A stretch of DNA of 64,000 nucleotides from Diphasiastrum complanatum (taxonomy: Eukaryota; Streptophyta; Lycopodiopsida; Lycopodiales; Lycopodiaceae), in NCBI GenBank assembly GCA_029204225.1, contig CM055096.1:60364457-60428456 (forward strand). The letters are read 5' to 3'. A model generated the notes under the pieces. That model was not told where the DNA came from. It was given only the letters and a program-made list of their open reading frames with translations, and made no database searches. This document shows, one piece after another, positions 55,527 to 64,000 of the stretch (positions are counted from its first letter, which is position 1; every line of letters begins with the position of its first letter). The translations under genes and the position numbers were made by a program.

Positions 55527-58375
55527 CTGTCAAAGCAGTGACACATCATATAATATATCCTTGAAACCTCAAAATAAGTAGAGTTACAGAATGTGAAACA
55601 GAATCACGTTGTAGTTTTTTGGAGATAAACCTAACGTGCCTACAAGCTTATGCAGGCTAAAACCTTCAATCATGCACCAAGAGAAGCAGACTCAAAATAC
55701 CTGCAATCAAATCAATTGTGAATCTTTTCCACTTATATGGCTGTAGCTCCAAATTGTATCCAATTTTGTCTTTCAAAACCCCATCTTGACGTTCTTGAAA
55801 ACTGTCAACTAATCTATCCACATTGGAATCATTCCACAAGACAACGTTGCATTCAGGCTGATTGAAAAGAATCTCCAACTTGGTGATCATTAATGGCAAT
55901 GGCATATGGGTAAGAAGAGCTATTGTACATTGAGTCTTTTCACCAGGTTTTATAGTTTGTTCATGAAAAGCTACACACACTGAGAGGACCGCTCTAAGAG
56001 GACTAAGAAGATCAACTTCAAGCAAAAGTGGATGAGACTCAGATAAGGCCAAACCAACATCACCTTCACGAGCAGGCAGTACATTCTGCTTCTCCTGCAA
56101 AACATCCATAATCTCTTTCTGAACCTGTACCCTTTGAAATTGGCCAAGTGGTCCTGCTGGACCAACTAGTACAGTAAAGGTCGACAACTGTGTTTCATTA
56201 GAGTCAGTCCGAACAGGCAATGCAGCAAGTTCAAGAGTGTACTCGACAAACTCTTTAAGTAGACCCAGCTGGCGAGCACATTCCCGTAAATATCCAAGGC
56301 ATGCCCCAAGCAGAGCAACCCATGATTCTTTTCTATACATCCCTGCAACAGTGTCAAAGAGATGCTTTGCATTTGCATAGTCCCTTGCGTTGAAATACTC
56401 ACGAGCCATTTCACTCCCAAGCTGGTATATCGTTCGAGAAGCCTGAATTAGCTTGTACTGCTCATGTGCTTTTGTCAGCAGATTGATAGCTGCACGTGAA
56501 TGTGAGTAGTTCTTTTCCATGACAACGGCATGCCTCAAATATTCAGCAGGGGTAGGACTGTAAAGACAAACCAAAAAATCATGATTTAGATCATGGCTTT
56601 GTACAATTCAAAACCTTTGGTCAAGATTAAATGCATAAAGGATTTGTATTTTTAGGGGGGATGTGGGACACAAATCTATGAAGTAAACAGAAGGTACAAC
56701 GAGAAACTCAAACTAATCTAAATGCACTGGACATGTAAAAGCAAGCAGGATATCCACCATTGAAGATCAAGTGTGTTGCCACGCCTTAACAGACGAGGAG
56801 CCTGCCCAATGTAGAGGGGAGGTCCAATCTCTTCTGCTGGACCATCTAGCATATCAGCTGCTTCTGCATCTTCAAATGCTTCAAAAGTTGTCAATGCTGA
56901 CTCAAAACTATACCTCCTTCGTGCCATGTACACAGCAGCCACCTGTCACCTTTACAAGCAGTGCATTTAAGAGTCGATGAAAGATCGGAGAGCTTTTAAT
57001 GCTAGCTCACAGGCTTCTCTGAGTAACATTATGAAGGCTCTCTTGCATTCCCACATATAATGCATGACATAATAAATTTCAAATTCGTGTTCTCATTAAG
57101 TAGTTTCAAAGAGGCCATAAGTTTGAGTTCAAAACTTCTGTTATTTGCCAGGAGAGAAGACCTTTTGTAATTTCAAGACCCTTCATGATAGAAAGAAATA
57201 GGAACACATTTATAAAGTAAATAGGACTGTTGCTTCTATTATGAACACAACTTAAGTAATTGTGAACCTCTTTCAGCTTTGAAAATATTTATAATCAATG
57301 GTTGGTCAGACACACTCTTATCTGCTAGAAAGGAATGCAAACTCAAACCTGGTAGTAGTATCCAGGTTGAAGTTCACGATCTGTAACAGTCAGGCCTGAC
57401 AAAGTCGTGTTAGAAACTAAAGTGGGAGGCCCACTTCCAAAACTGGTTTGTAAAAGCTCCGCAAAAACATGAAATTGCCTGCTGATCCATGCCCAGTGCA
57501 TGAAAGCACCATCTGGTGGACCAATAAGGTGCTTATAGTAAGCAATATGCTGTTTGAACCATTTTACAGCTTCACTCTCTTTTCCACTGTGCAACAGCAG
57601 TGTGGCCACTTTGAAATGTATTTGTTCTGCCACACCTTTCAGCTCTATGATCCTCTGCAGCGGCAGGAGTTGTATCGGCGTGGTGACCACCTGCCAATAT
57701 GTATTCATTCAGTGATAGAACCTAGTCTAAATGAGATCACTACATAATATTGAAACAAAATAAGAAAGATATGACAATCCTAGCAATGAAAGTTGTCACT
57801 GGTTTTTATGCAAAATAGATTGAACTCCATGAAATTTCAATGACAAAGGTCCAGTCACCCCAAGGTAAAGGCAGCTTGCATTTCTTTGGCCGAACAGGCC
57901 ACATTTCCAAGATGGTAAATGCAAACAGGTGATTATAGGTCGATACATTAAACAATAATCCTTTCATGATGTAAACTTTACTTCAAGTAAAAAGAAGCTT
58001 GAGCTTGAATCTCTTGTCTCGGCAATGTAGAACCCAGCTTTTGCTGGTGCACAATCATCAAATAGTTTAGTCCATGCGTGCATCATTAAGGTTTAGCCTT
58101 AAAAATTTCATGGCTAGTTATATAAAAGCTCACTGATGCACTAGCATAGGAAGTTGGGAATGACACTTATGCAAGTGGAGTGAAAATATACAAGCAAATG
58201 CCTAACCATACTTGCAAGCTATGTTCAGGAACACGATCCAGGCATTCCACTCAATGTGTGCAATAAAATATGAGTACATTATAAAATGCCAACCTAAAAG
58301 CATGATACACTTGGTGAAGTTGTTGCTTCATGAATGGACGAAAAAAGAACCATAACGAACATTAAAACCATATTG

Positions 58376-58447
<72 letters not shown>

Positions 58448-61400
58448 GTGACATTGGATTGGCCAGAGATCTCTTCATTGATACATGCTACTTTCCTCCT
58501 GAGTCCTCTTACGCAGAGGGCATTGGCTCTCCCTTCACTGATCTCTCCACAAATATTATCAGATTCTTAGATCGTGGCTTTATTCTTCTTACTAGTGATT
58601 TTAATGCCAGAACAGCTGCGAGACAGGTGGAGTTCCATGATGCTGATGACCATCTACGCATACGGGCCATTGATTGTGATGATATGGGAGTTACCAGGCT
58701 TTCAGCCGATGCACTTGGTCCTATCATGGGTTACGGTGAGCATATGTTGCAGCTAGGAGAAGCTCACGAGCCAGCCATTTATAATGGCCTCGCTTGTTGG
58801 CCTGATTCTGGCAGCTACACATGCTACCCTCATGGTGGCGGACACAGTGTTGTTGATTACCTCATGGGGTCACCATCCCTCATTCCACTGATATCACACT
58901 TCGAGGTCATTCCCACTTCTTGGATGTTTTCGGGGTGACACAGGCCTCTCAGAGCATATATGGAGCACCATCGAGGTGAAACAGGGTTGTTCCCTTTCAC
59001 CTACACTATTCGGACTATATATTGATGAGCTTGAGAGAGTCATTGAGCAAAGTGGTGGTACAGGTTGCCGACTTGGAGATATTTTGATTGCCATTCTCCT
59101 ATATGCAGATGATGTTGCTCTAGTCTCCTCGACTAGAGAGGGATTACAGAGACAGTTGGACAGTCTTCATGGTTTCTGCACTAGATGGGGGTTGCGGGTT
59201 AACATTGAGAAGACCAAAGTTATGGTCTTCAACACATCCCGGGCTTTCATGCAGCGACAAGAGCTTTTTCTAGATGGACAGCCGTTGGAGATTGTGTCAT
59301 CCTACATGTTATAGCGTTTACTCCCTGTCCCGGTTGTTTACTGTTTTACTTACAGATGTACTTCATGTAAATACAGAAATGGCTTAGTCACCGGCCTGTG
59401 GTGACATTTGTAAATGGCTAGGTCACCGGCTTGTGGTGACACTTGTAAAAGAAATGTAAATAAAATGGTTATCTATGTTACTAACCCTCTGAGTCGCATG
59501 TTGAGCTTTGGTATAGGGTACTGGGTCATTAATTAGGAGTGGCTCGACTGACCACCTATTTAGTAGGAGAGGGTTGACTGGTCAACTGACACTTGTCATA
59601 TGCTCACAGCGACATTTTGTCCAATGAATGAGTGACGCATGTCAGGGTTGACCGGTCAAACAGGACATGTGTCATATGCACACTGGGACACTTGGTCCAG
59701 TGAATGAGTGACACCTGTCGAGCTACGTGTTTGCCTATGTGGCAGAGTAGTGGCGAGCGTCGATTGTGCATGGAATTGCCCATGTGTCGACGATAGGAAG
59801 GGTCAGGGTTTAGGGGTGCTTGAGGTTCATGGATAAGAGAGCTACATGCACTTTCTTTACAGTTTTTCGTAGACATTTTATGCACTCCCATTGAATGCAG
59901 TACTAAAGATAAAATGAATTAGCACAAACCAACTTGGACGAAGATCTCAAACAAGAGATGCATGTCTGCTAAAATGAAACTGAAAATGCAAGCATCACAA
60001 GAACAATTAAGTCTGCTATACATATTACTACTATAAATCCTTTGTTGTTTGTCAATTGTCCTCGCTGCAACGCGAATGGTACTAAACTTAGTTTTGAGCC
60101 AAAAAGTAAACATGCATTTTAATTAAGTCCAATAAGCCAATGTTATGTTGTATCAGATCCTCTACAATCTCATCTTGGGAGATTAACTTTAGCCTGTCTG
60201 CTCTAGCTATCTGTAGCTTAGCTTGAGCTTACATCAATCAATTGTCCATTGAAGGCACATCCTCTCCTTTAATATTAACCAGTATAACTCACAACAACAT
60301 TCCATAAAACTCTCTCTGTTGTCCTACACTGTTTGAAACAATCGATTCAGCCTAAAGTTTAGAATGCAGATGTTCCCAATGCCATGTGAAGCTTTTTTTT
60401 AGAGGATATGCCATTCATTAAAGACATGTTGATGGCATTTGGAATGGCATATCATTGAATTGTGCTCAAATGGCATATCTTCGATGTGCTATGTTAGCAC
60501 CAGACATGAGGGTCCGGGCCAGAATGCCCGCGTCCGCGTCCGCGTCCGGCGTCCGGACCCGGACACGTCCGACCCCTGGGCACGGGGTCGGACGCATCCA
60601 TTTTTTTTTTTAAACTAAATAATTCTAAAAAAATAAATTTTTTTTTTTTAAAAAAACGGACGTGTCCAGGGGTCCAGACGCACCCCTGGTCCATATTTTT
60701 TATTTTATGTTTTTAGGTCTAAATTTTTTTTTGAAAAATTTAAAAAAAAAAAAAAGGTTAGCACATTAAAGATATGTTGATGTAAGAAGTTGAACTGAAG
60801 GAAAAGTCAACTCAAGGCTGGAATGGAAAGCACCTCCTGAAGTTGAGTATATGCTGTTTCATAAAACTTCAGCGCAGCTACCCAATCCCTTCGAAACTCT
60901 GCATAAACTGCTACCTGCATTTCATGACACAAAAATGAAAATGGTTCTTCCAAACAACATACCAGACTCAACATAGCTGAAATAATAACCATGCTGGAAA
61001 CCCTCAAATAGCCCAAAAGAGGCACGCTTGGCATCAGCTAAATAGGAAACATAACCTCCACTGCAGAGGAACATAGAAACATGGCATTTACCAGTTATCT
61101 CTGATCGTCAAGAGCCTTCAAAAGAAAATCACTTAGAACAAAAAAAAAAACCAAGCCTTAACACTGATGAATGTAAGTGCATCTTAGAAAGCAGAACCTC
61201 AATGCAATATCTCACCCTACAATACCCAGATCATCCAAGCTTTGCTAATAGATAATGATATGAAACTACAACTGAAAACAATTCTAGACTTGCCTTGAAA
61301 TTATATCGAACACTAAGATCAAGAGAGCTGTAACTCCTCTTATCAATGCGGAGTTTTACTCTTCGCCCTTCCTCCCTATAAAAATTGGTTGAAAGTTCTC

Positions 61401-61632
61401 CCAAAACACTGCCTAGCCTGAAAATACAACATAAATTGCTAAACGATGAGTTAACTGAGTGAGCGACACCAGTTATGGTGCACATTCGATTAACTCTCTC
61501 GTCCTTTTGAAGGTTACCTGCTAAGAGATCTCTTCAATTCTGTTGGATCATGAGAGATGAATGTTAAGCAATTTCTGGAATCGACCTCTGCACGCTTCCG
61601 AAAGGCCACCAAACGATCTTCATTCATATCAC
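53869..61632 (-). CDS. TRAPPC11: TRAPPC11 homologue, trafficking protein particle complex subunit 11 (5' incomplete)
   Basis: TRAPPC11 is a subunit of the TRAPP tethering complexes that act as Rab exchange factors in ER-Golgi and trans-Golgi traffic. Seven exons are seen: 61632-61518, 61417-61294, 60914-60834, 57690-57349, 56942-56758, 56557-55701 and 55526-53869. They join in one open frame of 1119 codons without stops. All junctions are GT-AG except one GC-AG. The Foie-gras domain starts near residue 80 (VAVYAEFRRDWVAALKFYE) and includes IHFKVATLLLHSGKESEAV and ALLGACLGYLRECARQLGLL. The long C-terminal part is the beta-rich Gryzun-type region, ending DSSGIIE. The first visible exon starts within the protein, so roughly 150 N-terminal residues lie upstream. 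This is the only intact gene in the window. Confidence 0.93.
55701..56557 (-). CDS. TRAPPC11: TRAPPC11 exon f
   Basis: Encodes PTPAEYLRHAVVMEKNYSHS through QPYKWKRFTIDLIA, the second half of the Foie-gras domain and the start of the Gryzun-type region. Acceptor CTTTACAG, donor GTATTTTG. Confidence 0.94.
56758..56942 (-). CDS. TRAPPC11: TRAPPC11 exon e
   Basis: Encodes VAAVYMARRRYSFESAL and PLYIGQAPRLLRRGNTLDLQ. Acceptor GTGACAG, donor GTGGAT. It ends after two bases of a codon. Confidence 0.9.
57349..57690 (-). CDS. TRAPPC11: TRAPPC11 exon d
   Basis: 114 codons, VVTTPIQLLPLQRIIELKG through ELQPGYYYQ. It follows a 3.1-kb intron filled with repeats. Acceptor TTGGCAG, donor GTTTGAG. Confidence 0.93.
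58379..58445. repeat. (CT)n microsatellite
   Basis: About 33 CT units directly abut the LINE fragment. Confidence 0.97.
58446..59315 (+). pseudogene. LINE endonuclease fused to reverse transcriptase fragment
   Basis: Non-LTR retrotransposon remnant. The first part is the C-terminal half of an apurinic-type endonuclease: LLTSDFNARTAARQ (the GDFNAR box, about 58590-58630) and GGGHSVVDYLMGS (about 58834-58870). At about 58940 it switches to the reverse transcriptase palm VKQGCSLSPTLFGLYIDELE (58975-59035) and LLYADDVALVSS (about 59095-59130), then WGLRVNIEKTKVMVFN. The first half of RT and the C-terminus are missing, so an internal deletion joined the two. Confidence 0.88.
59385..59720. repeat. 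GTCACC/GGTGAC hairpins and a 74-bp tandem duplication
   Basis: GTCACCGGCCTGTGGTGAC (about 59389) and GTCACCGGCTTGTGGTGAC (about 59422) are stem-loops 33 bases apart. A unit beginning gggttgac(t/c)ggtcaa is duplicated at about 59570 and 59645, period about 76 bases, including tgaatgagtgac near its end. Confidence 0.75.
60501..60756. repeat. GC-rich insertion flanked by GTTAGCAC
   Basis: A 256-base segment is bounded by identical 8-mers (60493-60500 and 60757-60764). The first 90 bases are repeats of GTCCG-type words; after T/A-rich tracts there is GGACGTGTCCAGGGGTCC, and the right end is A-rich. The 8-base duplication fits hAT transposition; the A-rich end would fit a retroposon. Terminal inverted repeats are not evident. 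Confidence 0.6.
60834..60914 (-). CDS. TRAPPC11: TRAPPC11 exon c
   Basis: 27 codons, VAVYAEFRRDWVAALKFYE to QLQE, the start of the Foie-gras domain. The frame joins in phase 0 on both sides. Confidence 0.92.
61294..61417 (-). CDS. TRAPPC11: TRAPPC11 exon b
   Basis: Encodes LGSVLGELSTNFYREEGRRV and SLDLSVRYNFK. The acceptor is TTTTCAG; the donor is GCAAGT, preceded by AAG, the classic GC-AG context. Confidence 0.9.
61518..61632 (-). CDS. TRAPPC11: TRAPPC11 exon a
   Basis: Encodes DMNEDRLVAFRKRAEVD and FISHDPTELKRSLS. Acceptor ACCAG before 61632, donor GTAACC after 61518. The first two bases complete a codon from a missing upstream exon. Confidence 0.88.
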
Positions 61633-62744
61633 CTGGTACAACACGGGAATGATGAAGATCAGACATACATCAAGCCTATTCTCTGCTTGTACATAATGTA
61701 GCGAAGGTAAAAGGCTCACAAACAATGCCAGATATTTGCCCCCGCAGTGTGTCATATTATGAAACATCACCAAAAATTTCTCCAAGTTCTCACAAAAACC
61801 TGCTAGAAGTGGGATACATATAGAAGCAACTACTAAGAAATCTAGCCATTTGCAAAGTGTACTACATAAAGTACTTGCTACGCACATTTTACAAACAAGA
61901 ACCTAGGAAGAGCAAAGAGAAACGAATTTGTCTATTCCTAGTTCCTCACAATAGAAACATGAAAACGAATGAAGTTTCTGCCAGTAGCAAATTGCAAAGT
62001 ATGTACCATAGTTGCAGCGAATCGTGATTCGCTAGGGTTTCGCAATTGCTATAGTGTTATCAATTTATAATGATCAAACACTGTGAACTGATATCATTTG
62101 TTTCCTGAGGAAGATATAGGCACTGCATTTACGTGTTGAGCACTTCATGCCAACAGAACACTGTTTTTCAATTCGGAATCCAATGGAACCTGTATATTTG
62201 ACTGACAATTTGAATCATTTCAAGTTATCTTGTTACAAACAGTTCGGTTTGAACAGTGTTGCAGGGAAATTGTAAATTGTACGACTTGGAACAGTTATTA
62301 TTTTTTATGATTTTCAGATATTTTATATATCATCTCCTCGGGTATATAGAAATTGAGTTAATTTTTTTAAAGTGATAGGATTGATTCTCTCAGAAAATCC
62401 ATCTCTTGTATAGATTTTTTCTGAAGAATTCAAGATATCATATATGTACAGAAATGGAACTATTTAAAACTAATAGAGAAACTCTCTACAGATTGTGGTG
62501 AACAGTCAAAGACTAGAGAAGGTTTAGGAACTGGATTATTTGAGAATTATTCATAGGCTTAAATAACAAGGGAATAGGTCAAACTTTAAGTTGTACTGAA
62601 CAAAGTTACCAACCACAGATTTGTTGTGAGTTGGATTAGGATTGAATAAATCCTACTTTGCTTCCACTTGTATGCATAATTTGTGATTGTTCATAGAACA
62701 TTAATCACTTAATTCATTGTGAATGTTTCCGCTTCTAGTTCACA
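61633..62744. other. No recognisable gene; presumed TRAPPC11 intron
   Basis: No exon of the expected N-terminal TRAPPC11 region is recognised on the minus strand. The stretch is AT-rich and non-coding. Confidence 0.5.
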
Positions 62745-63858
62745 TTGAATCCCAACAGACAAGACGTTGGACTTGAATATTGCAACAAGTCGTACACAGG
62801 TACACCCCTCCACATTAGAGCACACCTTTTCCGGATAAGCGGATATGATATTGGAGCATGCCCAAATGCACCTGGGAACAGAACTTCATGGCCATCCATA
62901 TCTCGTCCCCCTCGTCCAGTTTCGCATGGCAATATAGCATCTACATCTGCTGCTGCTACTGAAGGTGCTGATTTTGAAGAGGATATGGCTAGCACTTCCG
63001 GTTCATTTGTTACGAGAGGTCTGAGGCAATCTCAAGGTTGTAGTGCCACACAAAGAGGTGGCAGAGATTTCTTTGTCCAATCGTGGCACCAATCACACAA
63101 GCAAAAGGCAAGCATTGCTTAGGCGGTGTTTTTACTTGTGTGATATTCCCTTCCATTTGGCCAAGATCTCCGCTTGGAGGGATATGATTCAGGTTGTTTC
63201 TTGTATTGGTGCACCATGGCAAGGGCCTACCATGGAAATGCTTAGGACCAAGCACTTGATCTCAAAGGTGGAGAGCATCCAGAGAGAGCTGCAGCCCATT
63301 CGAGATTCATGGGCTAGGAATAGATGCAGCATTATTTCAGATAGATGGAGTGATATCGAGAGGTGCCACCTCATCAATATACTGGAGTCTTCATGCAAAG
63401 GCACCATATTCCTAAGGTCCATCGATACTTCTACGCCAGGTACTATTGTGACAGACGAGTATATTTTTGATGAAATCAAGAAGGCCACTGAAGAAGTGGG
63501 GCCAGAAAAAGTTGTGCAGGTGAATGTTTAAAGTTTAAACTAGTGTTTTCAACTTTACATTTGGTTCAAATTTGAAGTTTGAGATTTGAAGTTTTAATTG
63601 AACGTTTTGTACCTTGAACTATGAAGGTGATCACGGATAATGCCGCCAACTGTGTTTCTATGGGGCGCATGGTGGAGGAACATTATCCACATATTTTTTG
63701 GACCCCGTGTGCAGCTCATTGTTTGGGCCACGGGTTAAGGATAAGAAGGTAGTGGACATCGCTAGATTCTTGGTGAGGTTTGTCACCAAGCGACCGAAGG
63801 TCCTCTCCATCTATAGGGGATTCAAAGCCCTAGAGATCCTCAAGCCCGCCCCCACCAG
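62745..63858 (+). pseudogene. hAT transposase fragment with BED finger and DUF659
   Basis: BED-type zinc finger remnant: YCNKSYTGTPLHIRAHLFRI followed by GACPNAPG (about 62776-62875). The usual first Cys is not visible. After a frameshift near 63070 a DUF659-type transposase segment follows: RCSIISDRWSDIERCHLINI (about 63322-63380) and DEIKKATEEVGPEKVVQ. An apparent intron, 63520-63626 (GTGAAT...GAAG), separates it from VITDNAANCVSMGRMVEEHY and FWTPCAAHCLG. A frameshift near 63735 precedes VVDIARFLVRFVTKRPKVLS. A GTAACA donor-like site at 63860 suggests another intron. The C-terminal dimerisation domain lies beyond or is lost. Confidence 0.85.
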
Positions 63859-64000
63859 GTAACAAGTTTGCAAATTGCAAATTGCAATTTGCATTCATCT
63901 TAATTCTTCGTGAATCATGATGCAAGAGTCAAGTTGCTAAATTTTAATCATTAATGAGGTTTGAACTTTGAATTATAAGTTTTCTAAACCTGTGAAATGT
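63859..64000 (+). other. Probable intron of the hAT transposase
   Basis: AT-rich sequence after a CCAG|GTAACA junction, without coding similarity up to the window end. Confidence 0.4.

Larger units (their letters stand above)
57691..60833 (-). other. 3.1-kb TRAPPC11 intron with nested repeats
   Basis: Contains a CT microsatellite (58379-58445), a LINE fragment on the opposite strand (58446-59315), hairpins and a tandem repeat (59385-59720), and a GC-rich insertion (60501-60756). The stretches 57772-58378 and 59721-60500 hold nothing recognisable. Confidence 0.85.

Noticed and set aside
60501-60756. Definite hAT MITE
   Set aside because: The 8-base duplication fits, but no terminal inverted repeat is visible and the right end is A-rich.

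Overview
The window is plant nuclear DNA: a nested graveyard of LTR retrotransposons with one intron-bearing host gene at its right end. A land plant is indicated by Ty1/copia elements with tRNA-iMet-type primer binding sites, Ty3/gypsy elements with tRNA-Asp-like primer binding sites, a chromovirus, a hAT transposase and a TRAPPC11 gene of plant type. The density of old nested repeats and the long GA/CT microsatellites suggest a large genome such as a fern or gymnosperm, but the sequence does not settle the lineage. I see no tRNA, rRNA, CRISPR array or prokaryotic feature.

Layout. 1-540 is a minus-strand copia fragment. 640-4840 is a decayed plus-strand gypsy element (LTR end, primer binding site, motif-rich leader, gag, reverse transcriptase). 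4840-8580 holds two plus-strand copia fragments. 8583-14201 is a fairly complete minus-strand copia element with a truncated 3' LTR. 14202-16343 holds further plus-strand copia pieces. 16583-30200 contains gypsy LTRs and an outer gypsy element whose gag is split by a complete 8.06-kb LTR element at 20744-28800 with a 5-bp target duplication (AGAAA). That inner element has gag but no recognisable pol; it carries a long unrecognised accessory coding region instead. 30274-32460 is a minus-strand copia element reduced to gag and protease, followed by a block of TG, GA and TA microsatellites.

33590-40052 is a minus-strand gypsy element whose 5' LTR has been hit by a compact 2.8-kb LTR element (37080-39883, target duplication GCCTG). 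40318-44520 has LTR remnants, a hairpin-motif cluster and microsatellites. 44890-53060 is a chromovirus with three oddities: its gag lies in opposite orientation, a 255-bp segment of its reverse transcriptase is tandemly repeated about nine times, and its integrase is inverted between flanking inverted repeats, followed by a plus-strand chromodomain.

The host gene, TRAPPC11 (53869-61632, minus strand), has seven exons that join in one open frame of about 1119 codons. Its N-terminal exons lie beyond the window or upstream of a hAT transposase fragment on the opposite strand at 62745-63858. A 3.1-kb intron holds a LINE fragment, a CT microsatellite and a GC-rich insertion. Most retroelement genes carry stops or frameshifts and are presumably dead; TRAPPC11 is the only gene here that looks intact and functional.
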